A stretch of 37,680 nucleotides of DNA. It comes from Thermoplasmata archaeon. Lineage in GTDB: Archaea > Thermoplasmatota > Thermoplasmata > Lutacidiplasmatales > UBA184. Positions 1-7,674 of this stretch are shown here, piece after piece. The stretch is from positions 1-37,680 of the forward strand of contig DASPVQ010000004.1 in assembly GCA_035622275.1 (NCBI GenBank). The letters run 5' to 3'. Made by a program: the position numbers and the translations under genes. The notes beneath the pieces are model-generated. The model worked only from the letters and a program-made list of their open reading frames with translations. It ran no database searches and was not told the DNA's origin. The stretch's first letter is position 1; each line of letters begins with the position of its first letter.

Positions 1-335
1 TCGATCCACCCCCGGCGGCGGCTGAGGAAGCAGACGCCGCGGTGCAGCGGCGGGCCGTTCGGTCGGCCCTCGGGTGGGGAAGCGCTCATGGGACTGCGGC
101 CGGCACCGTCGTGGACGTCGGACGCGCATTTGACCGCTCCCCCGGCCGGCCCGGTCGGTCGAGATGGACGGATCGGGTTCCTAGTCGGGTGGGTTGAGGG
201 AATCCCTGCGGGCCGAATCGCGCGTCCCTTCGGTCCCGGCCCGATCCGCCCGCGTTCCGAGATCGACGGTGCGTCGGCCTGCGGTCCACCGTCGCGCTAC
301 CGAAAGAACGGGAACTCGGCCGTCCTCGCGGTCGG
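1..335. other. No convincing gene at left edge
   Basis: Several frames are open because the DNA is very GC-rich, but none gives a recognisable protein. One plus-strand frame runs in from the window edge and stops at 195-197; its start is Ala-rich and could be the last residues of a gene beginning outside the window, but this cannot be decided here. Nothing else is seen before the end of the minus-strand gene at 336. Confidence 0.5.
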
Positions 336-782
336 TCAGTAGTGGTCCGGGATGGGTTCGTCCCAGGATTCCTCGACGTGGTCGTAAAGTTCGAGGAAGT
401 TCCCGTCGGGGTCCTTGATGTACATCACCCGGTGGCCGTTCGGGAGCACCCACATGTCTTCGTCCGAAGGAAGCTCCCGGGTCGCGGGCTCGATCCCGAG
501 TTTCTTGAGGCGCTCTCGTGCCTCGGGGACGCTTCGCACCCGGACCCCGATGTGATCCAGTCCTTCTCCGGGGACGTAGGGGGCAGCGAAGTCGGATCCG
601 GGGGCGTACCAGTTGAGCTCCAGTCGCTGGCCGGAACGAGGGTCCTTGAAGAGGACGTACGCGCCGCCCTCGTAGGCGACCCGCCTCAGCTCGACCAGAT
701 CGAGGACCTGGGTGTAGAACTCCACCGAACGCTCGAGGTTCGTGACTCGAATCCCGAAGTAGCTCAGCCAAGAGTCGGCCAT
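336..782 (-). CDS. VOC/glyoxalase-fold protein
   Basis: This is a 148-residue protein of the vicinal oxygen chelate superfamily (glyoxalase I, dioxygenases, antibiotic-resistance proteins). It shows two beta-alpha-beta-beta-beta halves: the first begins with the IRVTNLERSVEFYTQVL stretch (residues 11-27), the second with DHIGVRVRSVPEARERLKKLG (76-96). Candidate metal ligands are Glu55 (LELNW), His77 (LDHIG) and Glu131 (FLELYD). The position that is usually the first His is Tyr8 or Phe9, so the standard two-His/two-Glu glyoxalase site is incomplete. The typical C-terminal DPDGN-x-LEL motif is present. The length is normal for a two-module VOC protein. It is divergent from the cyclase gene, and a TTAATC box lies 25 nt before its ATG. 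The substrate cannot be assigned. Confidence 0.85.
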   Translation of the reverse strand: MADSWLSYFGIRVTNLERSVEFYTQVLDLVELRRVAYEGGAYVLFKDPRSGQRLELNWYAPGSDFAAPYVPGEGLDHIGVRVRSVPEARERLKKLGIEPATRELPSDEDMWVLPNGHRVMYIKDPDGNFLELYDHVEESWDEPIPDHY

Positions 783-800
783 GCGCTGGGAACGCCCCCG

Positions 801-810
801 GGAGATTAAC
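801..810 (-). promoter_or_regulatory. TATA-like box of the VOC gene
   Basis: On the minus strand this reads GTTAATCTCC. Its centre is about 25 nt before the ATG at 782, which would give a leaderless transcript. It shares the TTAATCT core with the box of the divergent cyclase gene. Confidence 0.5.
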
Positions 811-997
811 GCGCCCTACGCCCTCCCCCGCCGCGTCCTCCCTCGTCCGCGCGCCCTTCTCGGTCGGAGGGGGAACGGCACCTGGTGAACGAGCCCTCAT
901 CCTTCGAGCCACGGCGCCGCGGACGACGATGCGAGCCGAGGTGCCGCCAAGTGCAGAGTCCTCCACGCGGACGCCGGTGGGTACTTCGGGGAGGGAG

Positions 998-1007
998 CTT
1001 AATCTAA
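998..1007 (+). promoter_or_regulatory. TATA-like box of the cyclase gene
   Basis: CTTAATCTAA is an A/T-rich island in GC-rich DNA. Its centre is about 25 nt before the GTG at 1027, the spacing expected for a leaderless archaeal mRNA. This supports the GTG as start. The rest of 783-997 holds no visible gene. Confidence 0.55.
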
Positions 1008-1026
1008 CTAGACCGGTCCCCGTTCC

Positions 1027-2949
1027 GTGGCCTCGGTCCGTCGCCTCTCTGCGATCATGTTCACCGACATGGTCGGCTCGACCGCCGCGGCCCAGTCCAA
1101 CGAAGCGAACGCTCTCAAGCTCCGAGACGAGCAGGCCGCCCTCGTGCGCCCCCTCTTCGCCGCTCACCAGGGGCGAGAGATCAAGTCGATGGGCGATGGA
1201 TTCCTGGCGGAATTCGATAGCGCCCTTCGGGCCGTCCAATGCGCCCTGGACATCCAGCAGCATCTCCATGAGCGGAATTCGCAACCGGGCGTCGCATCCA
1301 TCCAACTTCGCATCGGCGTCCATCTCGGGGACGTCGAACAGAAAGAAACCGACATCTTTGGAGATGCCGTCAACATCGCCTCCCGCATCGAGCCCTTGGC
1401 CACCCCCGGAGGAGTTTGCATCTCGGGGGAGGTCTACAGTCAGGTTCGCAACAAGGTCCCGAACAAGCTCGAGAAGCTGCCCCCGGCCCCGCTGAAGGGC
1501 CTGCAGGTTTCGATTGACGTGTACCGAGTGGTCTTGCCCTGGGCTGCGCCGGAGACGGCTCTCGCGAGCGCAGGCTCGACGGGGATCGCGATCCTGCCCT
1601 TTTCCAACATCAGCCCGGATCCAAAGGACGAGTACTTTGCGGACGGACTCACCGAGGAGCTCATCACCGTCCTCTCCCAGCTGAGAGACCTCCGGGTCAT
1701 CTCGCGTACGTCGGTGATGCAGTACAAGTCCACCACGAAGACGGCCGCTCTGATCGGCGTGGAGTTGGGGGTCAAGTCCATCCTCGAGGGGAGCGTGCGA
1801 AAGGCCGGGAACCGGATCCGGGTGACCGCGCAGCTCATCGATGCCGCCTCCGACCGTCATCTTTGGGCCAAGACATTCGACCGCCAGCTGGACGACATCT
1901 TCGCCGTCCAGACCGAGATCGCCCGGCAGGTCGCGGAGGCGCTGCAGGTCGAACTGCGCGCGACCGACGTGGCCCGTCTGGGAGCCAGGGGGAGCGTCCT
2001 ACCCGATTCGTACCTCGCCTACCTCAAGGGTCGAACGCGTCTTCACGGACGGTCCGTGACCTCGCTCACCGAGGCGAAGGAACAGTTCGAGCTCGCGATC
2101 TCGCTCGATCCCCAGAACGCGGCCGCGTATTCGGGCCTGGCCGACGCCACCCGGCTGCTGGGATGGCGAACGCACGACGTGCCACGAGAAACTTGGGAGG
2201 AGACGACTCGACGTTTGGTCGCCCAGGCGATCGAGCTGGACCCGAGCTTGGCCGAGGCCCATACCTCCCTGGGACTGATCCGGTGGGAGGCCTACGACTA
2301 CACCGGCGCGGAGCAGCAGTACCAGCTCTCCCTCGCGCTCAATCCGAGCTATGCCGCGGCGCATCACTGGTACGCGACCCTCCTGGAGGACGAAGGCCGT
2401 CTCGACGAAGCGCTTCGGGAGTGGCAGCTGGCCGAGGGCGCCGACCCCTTGGCGGCCGGTTATGTCAGCGGCCTCGCGAGCCTGCTGATCGGTCTCAAGA
2501 GATTCGACGAGGCGTTCGTGAAGATCCAGCGGCTGGGGGTGCTCGAGCCCGATTCCTACCGGTACCACGACGCGGTGCTGCAGTTTCATCGCGGTCGGTC
2601 CGAGCTCGCCCAGAGCGTGGCGGAAGGCCTCCGATGCGAGGAACTACAAACCGATCCGGGCTGGAAGCGAATGTGGCATGTGTACAATCTCGCGACGTCC
2701 GGGGAGAAGGAGGCGGCGAGGGCGTTGCTGAAGTCCGAAGAGGCGTCATCGGAATTCCCGGGACTCGCATGGATCGTCGGCTGGGCCTACGCGCTGATCG
2801 GCGACCTCGACAGCTGTTTCCGTTGTCTGGAGGTCGCGGTCGAGACGCATAACATCGCGCTCCAACCCTTCCGGACCCGCCCGGAACTCGAGATCGTGCG
2901 GAGCGATCCCAGATTCCCACCCTTGTTGAAGAAGATGAACCTCGCGTGA
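1027..2949 (+). CDS. Class III adenylate cyclase with TolB-like and TPR domains
   Basis: This 640-residue protein has three parts. Residues 7-170 are a class III nucleotidyl cyclase domain. Residues about 186-310 match the FlgO/TolB_N-like domain that often follows such cyclases (AILPFSNIS, YFADGLTEELI). Residues about 330-620 are TPR helices with regularly spaced Ala/Tyr pairs. The catalytic set looks complete: metal-binding Asp14 (FTDMVGS) and Asp56 (MGDGF), adenine-selecting Lys53 and Asp109, and transition-state Asn116 and Arg120 (VNIASR). The Lys/Asp pair points to cAMP rather than cGMP. No transmembrane segment is seen, so it is probably soluble. This architecture is common in soil bacteria and unusual in archaea. 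Base use looks less GC-biased than the neighbours, so acquisition from bacteria is plausible. It stands alone, with its own promoter. Confidence 0.9.
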   Translation: MASVRRLSAIMFTDMVGSTAAAQSNEANALKLRDEQAALVRPLFAAHQGREIKSMGDGFLAEFDSALRAVQCALDIQQHLHERNSQPGVASIQLRIGVHLGDVEQKETDIFGDAVNIASRIEPLATPGGVCISGEVYSQVRNKVPNKLEKLPPAPLKGLQVSIDVYRVVLPWAAPETALASAGSTGIAILPFSNISPDPKDEYFADGLTEELITVLSQLRDLRVISRTSVMQYKSTTKTAALIGVELGVKSILEGSVRKAGNRIRVTAQLIDAASDRHLWAKTFDRQLDDIFAVQTEIARQVAEALQVELRATDVARLGARGSVLPDSYLAYLKGRTRLHGRSVTSLTEAKEQFELAISLDPQNAAAYSGLADATRLLGWRTHDVPRETWEETTRRLVAQAIELDPSLAEAHTSLGLIRWEAYDYTGAEQQYQLSLALNPSYAAAHHWYATLLEDEGRLDEALREWQLAEGADPLAAGYVSGLASLLIGLKRFDEAFVKIQRLGVLEPDSYRYHDAVLQFHRGRSELAQSVAEGLRCEELQTDPGWKRMWHVYNLATSGEKEAARALLKSEEASSEFPGLAWIVGWAYALIGDLDSCFRCLEVAVETHNIALQPFRTRPELEIVRSDPRFPPLLKKMNLA

Positions 2950-2970
2950 CCGCCGTCTCACCGGCGGTTA

Positions 2971-3044
2971 TGGACTGGTCGGGATTTGAACCCGAGGCCT
3001 CCGGTTTGCAAAACCGGCGATCTTCCGGACTGATCTACCAGCCC
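2971..3044 (-). tRNA. tRNA-Ala (anticodon UGC)
   Basis: Read on the minus strand, a full cloverleaf forms. The acceptor stem is GGGCUGG with CCAGUCC and contains the G3-U70 pair that identifies tRNA-Ala. The D stem is GAUC/GAUC, the anticodon stem CCGGU/ACCGG with loop UUUGCAA, and the T arm is UCGGG-UUCAAAU-CCCGA. The discriminator is A and CCA is not encoded. There is no intron. An A/T-rich stretch near 3069-3077 (GGCTAAGAC on the minus strand) is a candidate promoter. Confidence 0.97.
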
Positions 3045-3172
3045 ACGGCCCGAGAGGGCGGTCGGCCCGTCTTAGCCTTTCGCGCGGGACCGGCGAGCGC
3101 CCGGGGAGGACCCGTCCGTCCGGTCCGAGTCCCGCGACAAACGCCTTCTACGTCGCGCGGGTCGCCGCCGCG

Positions 3173-4213
3173 GTGCGGCTGAGCGCGTTCTCCGTGGTCG
3201 ACGCGGACCCCGCGGACGGCCCGCCGAACCGTGAGCGCCTCGCCGAAGTCCTCGAGCTGGGAGCCGCCGCGGACCGGGCAGGGCTCGACGCCCTCTGGAT
3301 CGCGGAGCACCACTTCCAGGCCAGCGGCGTCTGTCCGTCGCCGCCGGTGCTGCTGGCCGCGCTCGCCGTGCGCACGCGGCGGCTCGGCCTCGGCTCGCTC
3401 GTCAGCGTGCTGCCGTTCCACAACGCGATCGAGCTCGCCGAGCAGTTCGCGATGGTCGACCGGCTCTCGGGGGGTCGACTGCGGCTCGGGCTCGGCAGTG
3501 GCTACATCCCGCGGGAGTTCGAGGGCTTCGGGGTGGATCCGGCGACCAAGCGCGAGCGCTTCGACCGGGAATTCGACATCCTGATCGCTGCCCTCGAAGG
3601 TCGCGAGGTCCGCGCCGCCGCGCCGGGAGCGGGAGCGGTCCGGATCAACGTGACTCCGGTGCAGCGACCGCGTCCGCCGGTCTGGATCGCCGTCCAGCGA
3701 CGCGAGGCGATCCCGTTCGTGGCGCGTCGGGGCGCCTCGCTCGCTCTGATCCCCTACGCCACGCTGGGAGATCTCGAGGAGCTCGCGCAGGAGGTCCGCG
3801 AGTTCCGCGCGGCCGTCCCCGCGGGCGCGGCGGCAGGGGTGGCGGCGGCGGTACACGTCTACGCGGGGGCGCACCCGGAGCTCGCCCGGGCGGCGCTCGC
3901 GCGCTACCTGGAGAGCCGTCGGCGCTCGCAGAGCCCGTTCTTCGAGGCGAAAGCTCGGCGGGACCCGCACGCGACGAGCGTGCCGGCGCTCGAAGCCGCG
4001 GACCTCGCCGTGTTCGGCGCGCCGCAGGAGGTCGCCCGGCGCCTCGCCCACTACGCCGACGCCGGGGTCGACGAGCTCCTCGGCATCTTCGATTTCGGTG
4101 GCCTGCCGATCGGGCAGGTGCGCGCCTCGGTCGCGGCGCTCGGACGGGCGTTCGGGGCGCGCGCGGCCCCGCGGACGAAGGGGCCGGGCCGGGGGCGTCA
4201 CCCGACGGTCTAG
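3173..4213 (+). CDS. Luciferase-like flavin-dependent oxidoreductase
   Basis: This 346-residue protein belongs to the bacterial luciferase-like (LLM) family of F420- or FMN-dependent TIM-barrel oxidoreductases. The family start is clear: the AAADRAGLDALWIAEHHF stretch, then LGLGSLVSVLPFHN, the QFAMVDRLSGGRLRLGLGSGY block that lines the flavin site, and a late FGAPQEVARRLAHYADAGVDELL segment. The length is normal. The GTG start places the first beta strand (LSAFSVVDAD) at the N terminus, as in the family. The flavin (F420 or FMN) and the substrate cannot be told from sequence. It is convergent with the surface-protein gene; its TAG stop shares the tetramer CTAG (4210-4213) with that gene's stop. 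Confidence 0.88.
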   Translation: MRLSAFSVVDADPADGPPNRERLAEVLELGAAADRAGLDALWIAEHHFQASGVCPSPPVLLAALAVRTRRLGLGSLVSVLPFHNAIELAEQFAMVDRLSGGRLRLGLGSGYIPREFEGFGVDPATKRERFDREFDILIAALEGREVRAAAPGAGAVRINVTPVQRPRPPVWIAVQRREAIPFVARRGASLALIPYATLGDLEELAQEVREFRAAVPAGAAAGVAAAVHVYAGAHPELARAALARYLESRRRSQSPFFEAKARRDPHATSVPALEAADLAVFGAPQEVARRLAHYADAGVDELLGIFDFGGLPIGQVRASVAALGRAFGARAAPRTKGPGRGRHPTV

Positions 4214-6675
4214 GACGAGCCCGCCGGGGGCTGGGGCAGCGGCGGCGGCGACTCCGAGCTCGTCTCGGTCGGGGCGCTCTCCCCGCTCGGCGGGGACTCG
4301 CCCGTCGGGGCCGGGCCGCTCCACTCGGCCGCGGGCGGCGTCGACGGCGGCGGCGCCGGCGGGTTCATGCCGGAGTCCGGCGCCATCATCGCGGGCTCGG
4401 ACCCGCCGCGGCGGCGGAGCACGAGGTAGAGGACGAGCGCGACCACGATGATCAGGACGAGCAGGATCAGCCAGCCGACCGTCAGGCCACTGCCCGCCCC
4501 CAGCTCGAGCTGGAGCACGGAGGGGTGGGCGTTGATCGGCAGCGCGAGGATCCCCTCGCAGCCGCCCTGGGGCAGGCAGTTGTCGCTGACCCCCGTGCCG
4601 CCGGCCTCGAGGAAGATGAGCATCGTGCCGCTCGCCGCGTTCGACGGGATCGCAAACGACACCGAGCCGCTCGGCCGGGCGTTCTGGAGGTACTGCACCG
4701 ACGGGAAGCCCTCGGCGAACAGCTCGAACTCGAAGACCTGCGGCAGCGGCGCGCCGCCGATGCCGACCACCTGGTAGGTGAGGGTGACCGTCTGGCCGGG
4801 CTGGTAGCTGCCGTCGGCGTAACTCGAGGGAGTGGAGACCCCGAGGATGATCGAGTAGCCGGTCGCGAGGTACAGCTCCGTCGAGCTCGTCGCGACGATC
4901 TGGTTGCCGACCGTCGCCCAGGCCTGGACGTCGACGTAGGTCGGCGGGTTCGACGCGGAGATCGGCACGGAGAAGCTGCTCGCGTTCGCGACCGTTCCGC
5001 TCGAAATCGCCGCGGTCGCGGTCGGCCAGTAGCCGGTGACCTTGTAGCCGATCGTCGCGCCGGTCCCGCCGCCGAAGAGGGTCGCGCTCACGCTGACGCT
5101 GGTGCCGGCCGCGTAGTAGGTCGAGGCCGGGGCGAGCAGGAGGGCGGGGCCGATCGCCCCGAAGGTCGCGTAGCCGATGAATCCGCTGGTCGCGTTCGTG
5201 GCGGAGACGTAGACGACCGACGTGGTGCCGACCATCGCGGCGACCACCCCGAACGAGAACGTTCCGCTCACAGCGGTGCTGTCGATCGTCCCCTGGTCCA
5301 GGACAGCGGCGCCGGGGCCCTCCACGACCCATTCCTGGGCCGTGATCGGGCCGGTCGCGCTCCCCGAAGAGGAGCTGATCGACCAGCTCGCGGTCGCCGT
5401 CGCGCCGACATAGTACTGGGACTGGCTCAGGAGCACGCGGACGAGGCCGGAGGCGGTCGTCCCCGGCACGACGTAGAGCGTGCGGTTCGACCAGGCGGTC
5501 CAGGCGGAACCGGTCGCGAAGGCGCCCGGAGCGCTCACGGTGAAGTTGAGGTCGTTGTAGCGGGGGTACTGGATCTCGGTGACGAACGGCGGCGAGGAGG
5601 CGAGGAAGGTGAACTCCGCGATGCCGGTGGCGTTCGTCGTGAGCCCGCTCACGCTGCCGGTACCCGGGGTCACGTGGGCCGAGCCGTTCCAGAACGCGAC
5701 GCCGACGGGGAGCCCGGCGATCGGGGTGAAGAGCCCGTAGTAATCAGAGCCCGCCTCAAGGCACCCGGCGAGCAGCGTCCCGTTCGTGTAGGTGTTCGCG
5801 TAGCTGTCGATGCAGGCGGACGGCGAGCTCGACATGCCCGCGAACGGCACGTCGAGCGCGCCGATCTCGACGGCGATCGCGTTGCTCTCGTTCTCGGCGA
5901 TCTGCCCGCTCACGTTCGTGATCGCGTAGACCTCGAAGTCGATCGTGCGGTCGGGGGTCGCGTTGCCCGGGATCGAGCCGGACCACTCGCCGGAGCCGGT
6001 CGCCGCGGGGAGCGGCGCCCGCCCGCCGGCGAAGAAGTTCTGGTAGGACCCGTTGCCCCAGTAGTGACCCGTGATCCAGACGTTGCTCGCGTCGGTGTAG
6101 GTCGCGTACTGGTTCGCGTCGAGGTACAGCCAGTAGTACACGCTGACCGGCTGGCCCGGCAGCGTGGAGCTGATGCCGATCGACGTGAGCACCGTGACGT
6201 GGTAGGCATGCAGGGTGACCGTCTGGGTCACGTAGCCGGCGTTGACCGCGGAGAAGTTGACGAGCCACCCGCCCCCGTAGCTGAGGGTCGAGGGGAAGGT
6301 GTAGGAGACGCCAGCGCTCACGGAGTCGAACTCGAACGTGGTCGCGTTGATCGCGGCCTCGTAATGGAACGCCGGGGTCGGGACGCCGTCCCGGGTAGCG
6401 TTGGGGTCGGTGATCGTGACGTTGACGTGGGAGTCAATCGGGTCGTAGATGGTGAAGTACAGCGCGTCGGCGCCCGAGACGCCGATGTTGAAGCTGTCCG
6501 TCGAGGTCCCGTAGCCGTTCAGGATGTCGTAGGCGAGCCCGACCGCGGGACTCGCGTCGGCCCGGGGGGCGGCGGCCGGAGGAGCCGGGCCGTGGACCAG
6601 GTTCGGGACCACGGCTCCGATCGCGGAGACGGTCAGCAGTACGGCGATGGCCACGGCCCAGCGGGGAGGCGACAT
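4210..6675 (-). CDS. Large secreted, C-terminally membrane-anchored surface protein
   Basis: The 821-residue protein starts with a signal sequence (hydrophobic core about residues 7-26, then an Ala/Pro-rich stretch) and ends with one transmembrane helix (about 731-753, WLILLVLIIVVALVLYLVL) followed by RRR and a 60-residue Pro/Ser/Glu-rich tail. Most of the protein would therefore lie outside the cell with the tail inside. The extracellular part is rich in Ser, Thr, Gly, Tyr and short beta-like segments, with many N-x-S/T sites and few cysteines. It resembles strings of Ig-like or CARDB-like modules seen in archaeal surface proteins, but I recognise no named family. A CTTATAC box (6704-6710) lies about 31 nt before the ATG. 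Function is unknown; a cell-surface or adhesion role is an inference. Confidence 0.85.
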   Translation of the reverse strand: MSPPRWAVAIAVLLTVSAIGAVVPNLVHGPAPPAAAPRADASPAVGLAYDILNGYGTSTDSFNIGVSGADALYFTIYDPIDSHVNVTITDPNATRDGVPTPAFHYEAAINATTFEFDSVSAGVSYTFPSTLSYGGGWLVNFSAVNAGYVTQTVTLHAYHVTVLTSIGISSTLPGQPVSVYYWLYLDANQYATYTDASNVWITGHYWGNGSYQNFFAGGRAPLPAATGSGEWSGSIPGNATPDRTIDFEVYAITNVSGQIAENESNAIAVEIGALDVPFAGMSSSPSACIDSYANTYTNGTLLAGCLEAGSDYYGLFTPIAGLPVGVAFWNGSAHVTPGTGSVSGLTTNATGIAEFTFLASSPPFVTEIQYPRYNDLNFTVSAPGAFATGSAWTAWSNRTLYVVPGTTASGLVRVLLSQSQYYVGATATASWSISSSSGSATGPITAQEWVVEGPGAAVLDQGTIDSTAVSGTFSFGVVAAMVGTTSVVYVSATNATSGFIGYATFGAIGPALLLAPASTYYAAGTSVSVSATLFGGGTGATIGYKVTGYWPTATAAISSGTVANASSFSVPISASNPPTYVDVQAWATVGNQIVATSSTELYLATGYSIILGVSTPSSYADGSYQPGQTVTLTYQVVGIGGAPLPQVFEFELFAEGFPSVQYLQNARPSGSVSFAIPSNAASGTMLIFLEAGGTGVSDNCLPQGGCEGILALPINAHPSVLQLELGAGSGLTVGWLILLVLIIVVALVLYLVLRRRGGSEPAMMAPDSGMNPPAPPPSTPPAAEWSGPAPTGESPPSGESAPTETSSESPPPLPQPPAGSS

Positions 6676-6703
6676 ACCGAGCGTCAGTTTTGCGAGGAAC
6701 CAG

Positions 6704-6713
6704 TATAAGAAGG
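6704..6713 (-). promoter_or_regulatory. TATA-like box of the surface-protein gene
   Basis: The minus strand reads TTCTTATACT here, about 31 nt before the ATG at 6675. It is the clearest A/T-rich island between the two divergent genes. For the plus-strand MBL gene, ATTTAGG at 6777-6783 is the matching candidate. Confidence 0.5.
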
Positions 6714-6811
6714 TCTGCCGGGAGACGCCGGTCCCGAACCGGGCGCCCCGCGGCCGCTTCGGGCCGCTCCGAACGGATTTAGGTGCGGACGCCTAGGCCC
6801 CGGGGCCGACC

Positions 6812-7483
6812 ATGACCGAGATCCTCCCCGGAGTGCACCAGGTGGATGGCGTCGACCCGAGCCCGGACTTCTCAACGCACGTGTACCTGGTCAAGGACAA
6901 GGGCGCCAGCTGGACGCTGATCGATACCGGCCTACCGGGAGTGCACCCGGCGATCGAGCGCTATCTCGCACAGCACCGGATCGAGCCCACGGCGATCAAG
7001 AAGATCCTGATCACCCACCTGCACCGCGACCACGTCGGTTCCCTCCATGCGATGGCCGAGCGCACGCACGCGAAGACCTTCGCGCACTGGATCGAGGCCG
7101 CGTACATCGCGAAGGATCCGCCGTACACGGGCCCCGGCACCCCGCCGGCGGAGCCGTTCCGGGTCGACGAGACGTTCAAGGACGGCGACACGATCGACGC
7201 GGCCGGAGGGCTCATCGCCTACCACACGCCCGGCCATACCCCCGGGCACAGCTCCTTCTACCAGGCGGAACGCAAGATGCTGTTCAGCGGCGACCTGTAC
7301 TTCGGTGATGGTCCGCATGCCGTGCTCACGGTACCGGAGTACTCCTTCCACGTCCCGACCGCGTTGATCTCGGCCCGACGCATGGCCCAGCTGTCGGTCG
7401 ACTCGCTGCTGACCTACCACGGCGGGCCGTTCCTTCAGGGGGCGGGCAAGGAGCTTCGGTCGGTCGCTCAGACCCAGCTGTAG
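6812..7483 (+). CDS. MBL-fold metallo-hydrolase
   Basis: This 223-residue enzyme has the metallo-beta-lactamase fold. The metal motif THLHRDHVGS gives His69, His71, Asp73 and His74. Further ligands are His142 in YHTPGHTPGHSS, Asp161 in FSGDLYF and a late His in LTYHGGPF. The spacing fits glyoxalase II-like and lactonase-like members that bind two metal ions. No signal peptide is seen, so it is probably cytoplasmic. The ATG start gives the usual N terminus (ILPGVHQVDG, then a VYLVKD strand). The true substrate (thioester, lactone, or another ester) cannot be assigned. It has its own promoter region and is followed by tRNA-Pro on the other strand. Confidence 0.9.
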   Translation: MTEILPGVHQVDGVDPSPDFSTHVYLVKDKGASWTLIDTGLPGVHPAIERYLAQHRIEPTAIKKILITHLHRDHVGSLHAMAERTHAKTFAHWIEAAYIAKDPPYTGPGTPPAEPFRVDETFKDGDTIDAAGGLIAYHTPGHTPGHSSFYQAERKMLFSGDLYFGDGPHAVLTVPEYSFHVPTALISARRMAQLSVDSLLTYHGGPFLQGAGKELRSVAQTQL

Positions 7484-7511
7484 GGGCGTTCACTCGGGCG
7501 CGGGACGGCAG

Positions 7512-7586
7512 TGGGACTGGCCAGATTTGAACTGGCGTCTCGGAGTCCCGAACCCCGAAGGATGGACCAAGCTACCCCACAGTCCC
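7512..7586 (-). tRNA. tRNA-Pro (anticodon CGG)
   Basis: On the minus strand the acceptor stem is GGGACUG with CAGUCCC. The D arm is GGGU-AGCUUGGUCC-AUCC, the anticodon stem CGGGG/CUCCG with loop UUCGGGA (anticodon CGG, codon CCG), and the T arm GCCAG-UUCAAAU-CUGGC. The UGGGGUAGC start of the D arm is typical of archaeal tRNA-Pro. The discriminator is A and CCA is not encoded. One extra base sits between the D and anticodon stems. No intron. Confidence 0.95.
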
Positions 7587-7611
7587 AGGCCGCGGTCGGC
7601 GACCCCACCTC

Positions 7612-7620
7612 GGTATTTGA
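7612..7620 (-). promoter_or_regulatory. TATA-like box of tRNA-Pro
   Basis: On the minus strand this reads TCAAATACC, about 30 nt before the mature 5' end of tRNA-Pro. The same island could also serve the plus-strand nre gene, whose start is 58 or 97 nt further on. Confidence 0.5.
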
Positions 7621-7674
7621 ACCCGCGGTAGCGCGGGCGGCCGAGAGGCCCGCGCGGCGTTCCACGACCCCCCG

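Noticed and set aside
7631-7655. Hairpin GCGCGGGC ... GCCCGCGC between tRNA-Pro and nre.
   Set aside because: Short GC inverted repeats are common in DNA this GC-rich; no further support such as T-tract or conserved site.
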